A DNA stretch of 64,000 nucleotides from Rhizobium sp. Root482 (GCF_001426565.1 NZ_LMFA01000001.1:672134-736133); one strand, 5' to 3'; shown: positions 49,652 through 57,485, counted from the first letter of the stretch. Numbers and translations are program-made. Notes: a model not told the origin generated them from the letters alone.

Positions 49652-50293
49652 ATGACAAGTATCGAGCAAAAATTGCGTGCGATTATAAAGGCTAGCGGCT
49701 GGAAGCAGGCGCAGCTGGCAGAGACGTTGAACGTCACACAGGCCACGGTGAGCCGCTGGTTTTCTGGCTCGGAACCGGAAGGCCAGCGCCGCGATGCCAT
49801 CAATGAACTTTACGAGCGGATCGTTGACGACGGCCCGCGCGAGCGTAGCGGCACAATTGTTCCTATCATGGGATTCATCGGTGCCGGCGCCGAAATTCAG
49901 CCCGAGTTCGAGCAAACCCCGTCTGACGGCCTTGATCAGATCTGGATTCCATTCGAACTTGAGGATGACCTGATAGCGTTTGAGGTCAGAGGCATTTCAA
50001 TGCTCCCCGTGTATCGCGAGGGACACGTTGTCGTCTGCTATCGCGAGCAGAAGAGACCGCTGGAATATTTCTACGGCCTGGAAGCTGCCGTTCGCACCGA
50101 TGACGGTCGCCGCTTCATAAAAACGATCATCAGGAGCGGCGGCAATATAGATCTGCATTCGTTCAACGCGGAACCCATCCACGATGTTGGCCTTGAATGG
50201 ATCGGAGAGATATTTGCCGCTCTGCCGAAAACGTCCGTTCGACGGCTGGAGCGACGGGGCGGCATTCAAGGCCGCCTAGGCTTGGGAAGCTAG
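49652..50293 (+). CDS. CI-like repressor with S24 autocleavage domain
   Basis: 213 residues from the ATG at 49652. HTH at about 15-36 (WKQAQLAETLNVTQATVSRW). The S24 peptidase domain has an Ala-Gly cleavage site (GFIGAGAEI, residues 78-79), nucleophile Ser116 in RGISMLP, and Lys157 in RRFIKTI. It represses lytic genes and is expected to self-cleave with RecA on DNA damage, so this prophage should be SOS-inducible. It is divergent from Cro with the operators between them. Confidence 0.9.
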   Translation: MTSIEQKLRAIIKASGWKQAQLAETLNVTQATVSRWFSGSEPEGQRRDAINELYERIVDDGPRERSGTIVPIMGFIGAGAEIQPEFEQTPSDGLDQIWIPFELEDDLIAFEVRGISMLPVYREGHVVVCYREQKRPLEYFYGLEAAVRTDDGRRFIKTIIRSGGNIDLHSFNAEPIHDVGLEWIGEIFAALPKTSVRRLERRGGIQGRLGLGS

Positions 50294-50317
50294 TAAGTTT
50301 CCCAATTGATTTTAGTC

Positions 50318-50346
50318 AGCCTGCCGCTAACCCGGCGGGCTTTTTT
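50318..50346 (+). terminator. Terminator of the CI-like gene
   Basis: Nine-base stem AGCCTGCCG/CGGCGGGCT (one G-U pair) followed by TTTTTT at 50341-50346, 25 bases after the CI stop. Confidence 0.8.
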
Positions 50347-50354
50347 ATGCGCCG

Positions 50355-50428
50355 ATATACGCATGATGCGTCGTCGTAATGCGTTCGCGTATTTTCTTTG
50401 TTGACTATTATACGTATACGCATATTAT
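50355..50428 (+). promoter_or_regulatory. Rightward early promoter with CI/Cro operators
   Basis: TTGACT (50401-50406), 16 bases, TATTAT (50423-50428) is a strong sigma-70-type promoter. The spacer is the operator ATTATACGTATACGCAT (50407-50423), one base different from the one at 49566. A second palindrome, ACGCAT-G-ATGCGT (50359-50371), lies upstream. The promoter serves the operon starting at 50503. Confidence 0.8.
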
Positions 50429-50502
50429 TCGCCTCAGCCGTCGAGGCGTGAGCGAGACCCGCGAAACCTTCGAGGCCCCCAAAAACCCTCGGAGAAACAG
50501 AA

Positions 50503-50727
50503 ATGCTCAAGAACTTGCTTTCCAACGCCACCCGTCAGCAGAAGGTCGAGGCCGTCGCCGAGGCCATGATCCGGCTGGAGCCCAACGCCACCGCCGAGAA
50601 CATCAAAAGCCTCATCGGGATCACTCAGACTGACTTGGACAGCGTGGCCGACGACGCACGCGCCGAAGCTTATCAGCGACAGAACGGCAAGCCGCGCGTT
50701 CGCGTGCCCGTCGATCAGGCGGCCTGA
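50503..50727 (+). CDS. Small early phage protein
   Basis: 74 residues, first gene of the rightward early operon (CGGAGAAACAG upstream). It is helical and acidic: NATRQQKVEAVAEAMIRLEP, then IGITQTDLDSVADDARAEAY. It has no membrane segment. Its position right after a CI-controlled promoter suggests early host takeover or regulation; no family is recognised. Confidence 0.65.
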   Translation: MLKNLLSNATRQQKVEAVAEAMIRLEPNATAENIKSLIGITQTDLDSVADDARAEAYQRQNGKPRVRVPVDQAA

Positions 50728-50731
50728 TCCG

Positions 50732-50935
50732 ATGGAGAAGCGCCCGCCCGTTCCCCTGACCCGCCATGATCGGGCGAAGCGCTCGCCCTTCATGAACGAA
50801 GTCGCCGCCGAGATCGATCAGGACGACGACGCCCTGACCCGTCGAGTGGCAACCCTGCTCTTGGTCGCCATCGCCGGCCTTTGCCTCACGGCATGGGCGG
50901 CCCTCACCTACTACACCGTGACGGTGCTGGTATGA
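50732..50935 (+). CDS. Small early membrane protein
   Basis: 67 residues: a charged N-terminal half (KRPPVPLTRHDRAKRSP) and one C-terminal helix (VATLLLVAIAGLCLTAWAAL). The single helix near the C-terminus suggests a tail-anchored inner-membrane protein. It overlaps the next gene by ATGA. Such small membrane proteins in phage early operons are sometimes exclusion factors; that is speculation here. Confidence 0.6.
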   Translation: MEKRPPVPLTRHDRAKRSPFMNEVAAEIDQDDDALTRRVATLLLVAIAGLCLTAWAALTYYTVTVLV

Positions 50936-51129
50936 CCCGCCCCGTCGAGCGCGCGCCAATCCTGCGCGGCCCCTATTTCGTCCTGCCCGCCAGCCGTGAT
51001 GCCGGCAAGCTGGAGACAATGGCGAGGGCCGAACGCCAGACCGATTTCGTCTGCGGCTATCTCTGCGGCGTCATCACCATCGCAACCATCACGCTCGCCG
51101 CCTACAGCGCTTTGCGCTGGCTGGCCTGA
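50932..51129 (+). CDS. Small early membrane protein
   Basis: 65 residues from the ATGA overlap at 50932. MTRPVERAPILRGPYFVLP is followed by a charged helix and a C-terminal membrane helix (CGVITIATITLAAYSALRWL). It is paired with the preceding membrane protein. No family is recognised. Confidence 0.6.
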   Translation: MTRPVERAPILRGPYFVLPASRDAGKLETMARAERQTDFVCGYLCGVITIATITLAAYSALRWLA

Positions 51130-51145
51130 ACAAGGAACCCCATCC

Positions 51146-51499
51146 ATGAAGAAGATCCGCGACTTCAGCCAGATCGTCGGCCTGCTTGAAAACGGCCAGC
51201 TCAATCCTGCTCTGTCCGGCGAGGTCGGCGACACGCTCGCCAAGCTCACCGAAATGTCGGACGAAAACCCGCACGCCACCTTCAAGGGCTCGACGACCCT
51301 CAAGCTGGCCTTCGCCGTCAAGGACGGCATGGTCACCATCGGCGTCGACTTTTCGTCGACCACGCCCAAACGCCCGCGCAAGAATTCGGTTTTCTGGGTC
51401 GTCGAGGACGGCGCGCTTTCGACCGAGCATCCGCGCCAGCACGACATGTTCACCACCCGCGCGGTCTCGTCGACCGAAGGCGAACGCCAGGCGCAATAG
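51146..51499 (+). CDS. Hypothetical early phage protein
   Basis: 117 residues from MKKIRDFSQIVGLLENG (AGGAACC upstream). Beta-rich centre (TLKLAFAVKDGMVTIGVDF) and a polar C-terminus. Similar proteins sit before DUF2303 genes in rhizobial prophages (from memory). It may take part in recombination or anti-host functions; this is unproven. Confidence 0.6.
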   Translation: MKKIRDFSQIVGLLENGQLNPALSGEVGDTLAKLTEMSDENPHATFKGSTTLKLAFAVKDGMVTIGVDFSSTTPKRPRKNSVFWVVEDGALSTEHPRQHDMFTTRAVSSTEGERQAQ

Positions 51500-51544
51500 C
51501 CTCTTTCCAGTCCAAGCCACTCCCAACCCACGAAAGGAAATCCC

Positions 51545-52456
51545 GTGGAAACTCTCGACAAAGGCGCGGTCGAAGCCGTCGCCGCCCTCGCAAGATGCAC
51601 CGGCTCGCAGATGGTCTCGGTCTCTCTGCCGGAAAAGATCAACGGCCTGCCGTCCTTCGTGCCCGTCCTGGTGCATCCGGAAACCGGCAAGGTCACCGGC
51701 CTCTATGACCAGCTCGCCCCCTGGCGCACCCGCCCGGAGCGCAAGACCGGCACGGCCCGCGCTGAAACGCTCGAATCGTTCATCGAACTGGTCGAACTCC
51801 ATAAGCTGGGAAACAGCGTGATCTTCGCCGAGACGGACTGGACGAAGCCCGCCATGACGGCTGTCATCGACTACCACAACGCCGACAGCCCGGACAATGG
51901 CAAGCACCGCATCCACTATAAGTTCCCGCTGTCGGAGGAATGGAAAGCCTGGCTGGCGATCGACGGCAAGAGCATGAACCAGGCGATCTTCGCCGAATTC
52001 ATCGAGGACCACATCGCCGATCTCTCGTCGCCAGACATGGCCGAGTCGGAAGATTACGAAAAAATGTTCGGCGCCAAGGTCGGCTTCCCCAATGACATCG
52101 TCCAGCTGTCGCGCGGCCTGCAGATCAACGCCGAAACCCGCGTCAAGCAGGCGGTCAAGCTGCAGAGCGGCGAAAGCCAGATTATGTTCGAGGAAGATCA
52201 CAAGACCGCCGGCGGCGAGCCGCTCATGGTGCCCGGCGTGTTCGTCCTGCAGATCGCCCCGTTCTTCATGGGCGAGACGACCCGCATTCCGGTGCGGTTG
52301 CGCTACCGCCTGCGCGAAGGCGCGCTCACCTGGATCTGCCAGCTTTACAGGCCCGATCGCTACATCACCGAACAGGTCCGCACCGATCTCGAAACTGCCG
52401 CTGATAAAACTGGCCTGCCGAAATTCGAAGGCAGTCCGGAAATGACCGGCGCCTGA
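51545..52456 (+). CDS. DUF2303 (YfdQ-like) phage protein
   Basis: 303 residues from a GTG start. MVSVSLPEKINGLPSFVPVL, YDQLAPWRTRPERKTGTA, AVIDYHNADSPDNGKHRIHY and FAEFIEDHIADLSSP are characteristic of DUF2303, the family of E. coli prophage YfdQ; quotes are shortened forms. It is common next to phage recombination genes, and its biochemical role is unknown. Confidence 0.85.
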   Translation: METLDKGAVEAVAALARCTGSQMVSVSLPEKINGLPSFVPVLVHPETGKVTGLYDQLAPWRTRPERKTGTARAETLESFIELVELHKLGNSVIFAETDWTKPAMTAVIDYHNADSPDNGKHRIHYKFPLSEEWKAWLAIDGKSMNQAIFAEFIEDHIADLSSPDMAESEDYEKMFGAKVGFPNDIVQLSRGLQINAETRVKQAVKLQSGESQIMFEEDHKTAGGEPLMVPGVFVLQIAPFFMGETTRIPVRLRYRLREGALTWICQLYRPDRYITEQVRTDLETAADKTGLPKFEGSPEMTGA

Positions 52457-52534
52457 TAGCGCCCGGTCTTGAGGGAGCGGCCCGCACAGGCCGGCCGCTC
52501 CTTTTGCCACAGAGCAAGATCCAAGGAACACACC

Positions 52535-52888
52535 ATGTCCAAGAGCGAATATATGCGCCGCCCCAGCGGCATGCTGAAACACGTCGTCATGCTGAGAGGT
52601 TTTGGCGTTGCGGGCGACAAGGTCGACGCGGTCCGGACCCGCTTCATGGCCGGCATGGGCCGCCATGAGATCGCCCGCGAACTGTCCCTGTCCTACAGCG
52701 CCGTCTGCAACACCATCACCGATGAGGCCCGCAAATGGCGCGAGGAGGAGCGGCTGGCACGCCTCGTCGAGGACGAGCGCCGCATCATCGTCACCCGCAC
52801 GGTGGTGTTCGGTTCGGAGCTGCGCCGCGTCCGCCACTCCCTTCCCCGTGTCTCGATGCACGTCGCAGCCCTTGAGGGCCGGCCATGA
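52535..52888 (+). CDS. HTH early phage protein
   Basis: 117 residues from MSKSEYMRRPSGMLKHVV (AAGGAAC upstream). The middle MGRHEIARELSLSYSAVCNTI is a helix-turn-helix of resolvase/sigma-like type, and the C-terminal helix is very charged (EEERLARLVEDERRIIVTR). It likely binds DNA. It overlaps the next gene by four bases. Confidence 0.65.
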   Translation: MSKSEYMRRPSGMLKHVVMLRGFGVAGDKVDAVRTRFMAGMGRHEIARELSLSYSAVCNTITDEARKWREEERLARLVEDERRIIVTRTVVFGSELRRVRHSLPRVSMHVAALEGRP

Positions 52889-53082
52889 TCGAGGTGACGG
52901 CGGGCGCGGCTGAAGCCGGGAAGCACTGGTTCCGCGTCCATTTCCACGACGGCAAGACACTCGATTACCGCGTCGCCCATCCGCTCATTGCCGAGCGCAA
53001 GGCCCGCGGCGCCCATCCGGGCGGTTTCGTCAAGAAGATCAAACGCCTCAAGGAGAACCCCGATGCAAGCAGCCGTTCTTGA
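52885..53082 (+). CDS. Small early phage protein
   Basis: 65 residues: beta-rich (HWFRVHFHDGKTLDYRVAHP), then a basic C-terminus (KKIKRLKENPD). It overlaps the next gene (start 53063) by 20 bases. No family is recognised. Confidence 0.6.
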   Translation: MIEVTAGAAEAGKHWFRVHFHDGKTLDYRVAHPLIAERKARGAHPGGFVKKIKRLKENPDASSRS

Positions 53083-53389
53083 ACACGATACGCTCGCCTG
53101 GCAGGCGCTGGTCACCGAGGAGGGCGAACCCTTCGCCGCCTTCGTGCGCGGCCATGTCAACCCGTTCCAGCTGGCCGGCGACGCAGAGGATGCCATCGTC
53201 AAGGCCTTCGCCGATCTCTCGCCTGAATACGCCAGCGACGCCCGCGAAATCATCGACGAGGCCGGCGGAGCCGTGATCTCCAATTTCTGGCTGCGCCCGG
53301 TCACCCATGGCGATTTCGTCGATTTCTACACCATCGCCAACGCCGACCAGCGCCGCGCCTTCCCTGTCACCGGCGTGAGGTTCTTGTGA
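53063..53389 (+). CDS. Hypothetical early phage protein
   Basis: 108 residues from MQAAVLEHDTLAWQALVTEE; AGGAGAA lies upstream. It is acidic, with a helical centre (AEDAIVKAFADLSPEYASDA) and an aromatic C-terminus (FVDFYTIANADQRRAF). It has no membrane segment. No family is recognised. Confidence 0.6.
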   Translation: MQAAVLEHDTLAWQALVTEEGEPFAAFVRGHVNPFQLAGDAEDAIVKAFADLSPEYASDAREIIDEAGGAVISNFWLRPVTHGDFVDFYTIANADQRRAFPVTGVRFL

Positions 53390-53634
53390 TGACAGACAGC
53401 CACACCAAAGACCTCATGCAGGCAATGGCGCAGGCGATCGACGAGGCAATCAACGGCCGGCCCCTGCCCGCAGAAAAACAGTTCGGCTTCGTGCTCTTGA
53501 TCTTCGCCAAGGACGGCGAGGCCGGAAACCGTACCAACTATGTTTCCAACTGCGACCGCAGAGACATCCTGGCCGCCCTCAAGGAAATCACCGCGCGCTT
53601 CGAAGGCCAGGCCGCGCAGAGCGGGAGGGCTTGA
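53389..53634 (+). CDS. Small early phage protein
   Basis: 81 residues from the ATG at 53389 (a GTG three bases earlier is also possible). KQFGFVLLIFAKDGEAGNRTNYVSNC and RRDILAALKEITARFEGQ form a small alpha/beta unit found in many prophages of rhizobia (from memory). No function is known. Confidence 0.6.
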   Translation: MTDSHTKDLMQAMAQAIDEAINGRPLPAEKQFGFVLLIFAKDGEAGNRTNYVSNCDRRDILAALKEITARFEGQAAQSGRA

Positions 53635-53636
53635 TC

Positions 53637-54665
53637 ATGAAAGATCTGATGATAGACATCGAGACGCTCGGCACGGCTCCCGGCAGCGTGATCCTCAGCA
53701 TCGGCGCGGTGGCGTTTGAGGCTGTATCGGGAGAATTTGGCGAAGAGTTCTATGCCGCTATTGATCCGCAGACTGCGGTCGGCGCCGGGCTCACCGTGGA
53801 CGTATCCACCCTGAAATGGTGGATGACACAGTCGGAAGACGCTCGCGGCGCAGCTTTTGCCGGCGAACGGCCGCTCGTCGAAGTCTTGAATGACTTCAGC
53901 GCATATGTGCGCCGCATCGATGCTTCGCGCGTCTGGGCAAAGCCGCCGTCGTTCGATCTCGTGCTGCTTGAGGCCACTTTGCGGATCTGCGATGCAGCCA
54001 TCCCGTGGCACTACCGCACGCCCAGGGATGTTCGCACATTGCTCGACATGAGCGGCACAACCGCACAGACCGGCATCGGCGTTGCGCACAACGCTTTGGA
54101 TGACGCCAAATCTCAGGCAGCCGACGTCATCAACGCGTTCCATGCCCTATCCCAGCGCGCTGACCAGAAGCCATATTGGCGATGCTTCCACTGCGAAGAG
54201 ATGTTCACAAGCGAGCACGCCGCCCGAATGCACTTCGGCGAGACCGAATGCAGCGAACCAGCCTGCCAAATCAAGGCAGGAGCCGAAATGAGTATGCTTG
54301 AAGCCCTCCGTCGCGCCGAGGAGGAGACGCGAAAAGCTCTCTTCGCAATGCATGAGGAAGGCACAGACGGCTGGACAGCCTTCCGCCGACTGGAAGGCCG
54401 GACGCGCGAGAATGCAGAAGCAGCCGAGAACCTTGGCTACGAGCGGGGCCTTCGCGATGGGCGCAATGAGGCAACGGATATGGCGCACAGCGAGCGCGCG
54501 GCCAACATGGAACCGGTTGCATGGCGGGTCCGCGTCAAAGGTGACGATCCGGAGGAATGGTCACTGCTTCCGGCGGGCGGCGGCGCAGATTATCTTCACC
54601 GCGAGGGCTGCGAGTGCCAGCCTCTATACGCGCTGCCCCAAACGGGGGAGCGTGACGATGGCTGA
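53637..54665 (+). CDS. DEDDh 3'-5' exonuclease with added zinc-finger and C-terminal domain
   Basis: 342 residues from the ATG at 53637 (GGGAGGG upstream). Residues 1-175 are an exonuclease of the RecE/ExoVIII-like group: LMIDIETLGTAPGS (Asp, Glu), PPSFDLVLLEATLR (Asp) and GVAHNALDDAKSQA (His, Asp). After it come CFHCEEMFTSEHAARMHFG (a C2H2-like finger), a helical stretch and an aromatic C-terminus (PVAWRVRVKGDDPEEW). The extension is unusual; it could bind DNA or a partner. Confidence 0.78.
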   Translation: MKDLMIDIETLGTAPGSVILSIGAVAFEAVSGEFGEEFYAAIDPQTAVGAGLTVDVSTLKWWMTQSEDARGAAFAGERPLVEVLNDFSAYVRRIDASRVWAKPPSFDLVLLEATLRICDAAIPWHYRTPRDVRTLLDMSGTTAQTGIGVAHNALDDAKSQAADVINAFHALSQRADQKPYWRCFHCEEMFTSEHAARMHFGETECSEPACQIKAGAEMSMLEALRRAEEETRKALFAMHEEGTDGWTAFRRLEGRTRENAEAAENLGYERGLRDGRNEATDMAHSERAANMEPVAWRVRVKGDDPEEWSLLPAGGGADYLHREGCECQPLYALPQTGERDDG

Positions 54666-55581
54666 TGGAACCAAGATCGAATGGACGGACGCCACCTGGA
54701 ACCCGATCACCGGCTGTTCCGTCGTCTCCCCCGGCTGCACCAACTGCTATGCCATGAAGTGGGCAGGCACCCGCCTAAAACATCATCCCAGCCGCGCTGG
54801 CCTTACACGTGACAGCAAGGCCGGCCCGGTCTGGACCGGCGAGGTCCGCTTCAATCCCGGCTGGCTCGACCAGCCCCTGCGCTGGAAAAAGCCGCGCATG
54901 ATTTTCGTCTGCGCCCATGGCGACCTGTTCGCCGAGGGAGTGCAAGACGCCTGGCTCGACCAGATCTTCGCCGTCATGGCGCTCGCTCCCCAGCACACCT
55001 TTCAGGTGCTGACCAAGAGGCCGGAACGCATGCGCGACTATCTCACGTGCCACCGCCAGGAGCTGCCCGGCCCGATGATGGCGATCATCGAAAACGCGAG
55101 AGCCATGCGGCCCGATGATCTCTATTGCCTGACCGAATGGCCGCTGCCCAATGTCTGGCTCGGCGTCTCGGTCGAAGACCAGAAGCGCGCCGAGGAACGC
55201 ATCCCGATCCTGCTCGAAACGCCGGCCGCCATCCGCTGGATCAGTGCCGAGCCGTTGCTCGGGCCGATCTACATTCCGGAGTTCATGCCGAACCCGCTGT
55301 GGAACAGCCTGAAGTCCTGGGAGCAACCAACTCTCGACTGGATCGTCGCCGGCGGCGAGAGCGGCGGAGACGCCCGCCCCATGAACCCGCTCTGGCCGAG
55401 GTCTTTGCGTGACCAGTGCGCAGCCGCCGACATCCCCTACCTGTTCAAGCAGTGGGGGAATTTTCGCCCCTGCTCGGATGCCAATGGCCCCTATATGCTG
55501 CGCGTCACCAAGGCCGAGGCAGGCCGCCTGCTGGATGGCATCGAGCACAACGGTTTTCCGGAGGTGAGCGCCCATGCCTGA
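54658..55581 (+). CDS. Gp37/Gp68-like (DUF5131) putative radical-SAM-type protein
   Basis: 307 residues. KIEWTDATWNPITGC is diagnostic. Cys20, Cys27 and Cys30 (GCSVVSPGCTNCYA) form a cluster-binding motif of radical-SAM style. FQVLTKRPERMRDYL, NVWLGVSVEDQ and IVAGGESGGDARPM follow. The family is common in phages; a DNA- or RNA-modifying reaction has been proposed but is not established. The next gene, an ASCH protein, overlaps it by eight bases. Confidence 0.85.
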   Translation: MADGTKIEWTDATWNPITGCSVVSPGCTNCYAMKWAGTRLKHHPSRAGLTRDSKAGPVWTGEVRFNPGWLDQPLRWKKPRMIFVCAHGDLFAEGVQDAWLDQIFAVMALAPQHTFQVLTKRPERMRDYLTCHRQELPGPMMAIIENARAMRPDDLYCLTEWPLPNVWLGVSVEDQKRAEERIPILLETPAAIRWISAEPLLGPIYIPEFMPNPLWNSLKSWEQPTLDWIVAGGESGGDARPMNPLWPRSLRDQCAAADIPYLFKQWGNFRPCSDANGPYMLRVTKAEAGRLLDGIEHNGFPEVSAHA

Positions 55582-55996
55582 CGTCGATTACATCTCGCTC
55601 GCCCGCCGCGTCGCAGACGGCAGCATCAGGTCCTTGAGCATCAAGCAGCCCTATCCGCATCACATCTTCCACGATGGCAAGGATGTCGAGAACCGCGACT
55701 GGCCGACGAAGGGCCGTGGCTGGTTCATCGTGCACGCCAGCATATCGAAATCCGAGATCGATAAAGACGACGAACTCCAGATGGCCATGCCGCGAGGTGG
55801 CGTCGTCGGCATGGCGCGTATCGTCGATTGCGTCACGCAGATGCAAAGCAACTGGTTCTTCGGCCGCTACGGCTTCGTGCTGCGGGACGCCTTCCCCCTG
55901 CCCCTGATCCCCTGCCGCGGTGCGCTGGGATTTTTCATGCTGCCGCCCGAGACTTGCGCGGATGTAGCCGACACGATCAGGAGGGCTGCCAGGTGA
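55574..55996 (+). CDS. ASCH-domain protein
   Basis: 140 residues. RSLSIKQPYPHHIFHDGKDVENRDW (quoted as SIKQPYPHHI and KDVENRDW) and GRGWFIVHAS are the core of the ASCH fold, which binds modified or RNA bases. It follows the DUF5131 gene by an overlap, a pair often seen in phages. Likely role: recognition or turnover of a modified nucleotide (inference). Confidence 0.8.
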   Translation: MPDVDYISLARRVADGSIRSLSIKQPYPHHIFHDGKDVENRDWPTKGRGWFIVHASISKSEIDKDDELQMAMPRGGVVGMARIVDCVTQMQSNWFFGRYGFVLRDAFPLPLIPCRGALGFFMLPPETCADVADTIRRAAR

Positions 55997-56238
55997 GTGC
56001 TAGGGCTCCTGATCATATTTCCTACGCCCCGCGCGGTATGAGCCGAGAGGAGGCCGCCCGCTATGTTGGGGTCGGCACGACCAAGTTTGACGACATGGTC
56101 GCGCGCCGCCTCATGCCTAAGCCGAAGAAGGTCGACGGGCGCGTGATTTGGGATCGCATCGCGCTGGACGGCGCTTTCTCTGACCTGCCGGAGGACGGAG
56201 GCAATCGCATCGACGAACTCTTGTCACGCCGAGCCTGA
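55993..56238 (+). CDS. xis: Excisionase-like HTH protein
   Basis: 81 residues from a GTG overlapping the ASCH stop (GTGA). MSREEAARYVGVGTTKFDDMV and RLMPKPKKVDGRVIWDRIALD are the MerR/AlpA-like winged HTH of excisionases. It stands 19 bases before the integrase, the usual place. It would direct excision from tRNA-Ile2 when the operon is derepressed. Confidence 0.75.
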   Translation: MSARAPDHISYAPRGMSREEAARYVGVGTTKFDDMVARRLMPKPKKVDGRVIWDRIALDGAFSDLPEDGGNRIDELLSRRA

Positions 56239-56257
56239 TCGGCCTACTGTCACCACT

Positions 56258-57352
56258 ATGACCGAGGACACTGATCGCCGCCCCTATCTCTCTTCCTTCC
56301 TGGACCGCCACAATACGCGGCGCTGGCGATACCGGCGCGCGGGGAAGACCATCCCTATTCCAGGTCAGCCGGGCGAGCCGGCCTTCGAGGCGACATACGA
56401 GGCCGCCTGCGAGGGTCGCAAGGTTCAGCCTGCCAAGATCCTCGCCATGCCGGGCGCCGCGCTGCCGGCGACCTTCCGGGCCGCTTGGCGCCGTGTGCTC
56501 TCATCCCCCGAGTGGCTCGCGCACGATCCAGCCACCAAGGCAAAGAATATCCGCCTCGCCACGGAGTTTCTGGAACTGCCCGTTATCCCCGACGACCCTG
56601 CACAGTGGGGCGATATGCGTGTCGCCGACCTCAAGCGCCGGCACGTCAAGGACATCCTCGCCCGCTACAGCGCGACGCCGCACAAGGGCAAGCACCTGCT
56701 GGTGACGATCCGGAAGATGATCTACGCGGCCCTAGACGAGGAATGGATCGAAGCGGACCCGACATGGAAGATGGCCTATAAGCCGGCCTACAAGGGCTGG
56801 CGCGCTTGGACCGAGGCAGAGCGCGCCCAGTTCGAAGCGCGATGGCCGATCGGCTCGGCCGCCCGAACCGCATACGGCCTGGCGCTTTGGCTCGGCAATC
56901 GGCGGTCGGACGTGGCGCGCGTGGAATGGTCGTGGTTCGATTTCCGCCAGAACATCGTGACGATCGAGCAGGTAAAAGGCGGTAAGGTTCTTGTCCTGCC
57001 GCTGACACCCATGCTCCGAGACATTCTCGACCCGCTCCCCCGCGACAAGAAGTACCCGCTGATTACCGCCTACGGCGAGCCCTTCTCGGAAAAATCTCTG
57101 ACCGGCACCATGGCCCACTGGACGAAGCTTGCGGGCATGCCGCCGGGCTGCACCTTGCATGGCCTGCGCAAGACGCTCGGCAAGATGCTCGCTGAATCGG
57201 GAGCCTCGACGCGCCAGCTGATGGAGACACTCGGCCATGACGATATCGAGCATGCCGAACTCTACAGCCGGGAAGCAGAGCAACGCCGACTCGCCAAGGA
57301 CGGGATGAGCCGCGTCACCAGGAAGTTTCGCACTCTGAAACCAGCTGGCTAA
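56258..57352 (+). CDS. int: Tyrosine integrase
   Basis: 364 residues. Catalytic set: Arg215/216 (LGNRRSDVAR), HGLRKT with His301 and Arg304, LGHDD (His327) and Tyr336 (AELYSRE). A core-binding helical domain lies at 70-165. Its stop is 57 bases from the attachment core. The first arm repeat overlaps the last codons. It integrates the phage into the 3' end of tRNA-Ile2. Confidence 0.93.
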   Translation: MTEDTDRRPYLSSFLDRHNTRRWRYRRAGKTIPIPGQPGEPAFEATYEAACEGRKVQPAKILAMPGAALPATFRAAWRRVLSSPEWLAHDPATKAKNIRLATEFLELPVIPDDPAQWGDMRVADLKRRHVKDILARYSATPHKGKHLLVTIRKMIYAALDEEWIEADPTWKMAYKPAYKGWRAWTEAERAQFEARWPIGSAARTAYGLALWLGNRRSDVARVEWSWFDFRQNIVTIEQVKGGKVLVLPLTPMLRDILDPLPRDKKYPLITAYGEPFSEKSLTGTMAHWTKLAGMPPGCTLHGLRKTLGKMLAESGASTRQLMETLGHDDIEHAELYSREAEQRRLAKDGMSRVTRKFRTLKPAG

Positions 57353-57379
57353 CCTATTGGCTAACCTCACTGGCTAACC
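57346..57379 (+). repeat. Right integrase arm-type sites
   Basis: TGGCTAACC at 57346-57354, 57358-57366 and 57371-57379, spaced 12 and 13 bases. The inverted copy at 12429 lies next to attL. These are probable arm-binding sites of the integrase. Confidence 0.65.
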
Positions 57380-57409
57380 GTTCTGCAACTAATTGAAATC
57401 GTTAAAATT

Positions 57410-57425
57410 TGGTGGGCCCGGAGGG
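57410..57425 (+). other. attR: attR: right attachment-site core within the tRNA
   Basis: TGGTGGGCCCGGAGGG, the reverse complement of the tRNA 3' end including CCA. Identical to attL at 12375-12390. Confidence 0.88.
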
Positions 57426-57485
57426 ACTCGAACCCCCAACCAAGCGGTTATGAGCCGCCGGCTCTAACCATTGAGCTACAGGCCC
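57410..57485 (-). tRNA. tRNA-Ile2 (anticodon CAT)
   Basis: 76 bases with encoded CCA. Acceptor stem GGGCCTG/CGGGCCC, D-arm AGCTC-AATGGTTA-GAGC, anticodon loop CTCATAA, variable loop with CTTGG, T-arm with GGTTCGAGTCC. The CAT anticodon with this D-loop and variable loop matches Ile2 (lysidine-modified, reads AUA) better than elongator Met. It is intact after integration. Confidence 0.85.

Larger units (their letters stand above)
12375..57425. mobile_element. Complete siphovirus prophage integrated in tRNA-Ile2(CAT), 45,035 bp
   Basis: The 16-bp direct repeat bounds a tyrosine integrase next to the tRNA, an excisionase-like gene, a CI/Cro switch, replication genes, HK97-type packaging and head genes, tail genes and a lysis cassette. 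Nearly all structural genes overlap by 1-4 bases and none is visibly broken, so it looks intact and inducible. Late and replication genes run leftward; early accessory and integration genes run rightward. Two rightward, AT-richer cargo blocks (12576-15654 and 17750-22150) flank the lysis cassette. That the leftmost 3 kb belongs to the phage rests on the repeat and the arm site at 12429. Confidence 0.9.

Noticed and set aside
51089..52960. 623-codon frame opposite the DUF2303 region
   Set aside because: Antisense shadow rich in His/Asp/Gly/Arg; the forward genes have ribosome-binding sites and known families.
57410..57485. tRNA read as elongator tRNA-Met
   Set aside because: The anticodon CAT alone fits both, but the D-loop and the CTTGG variable region match Ile2 rather than elongator Met.
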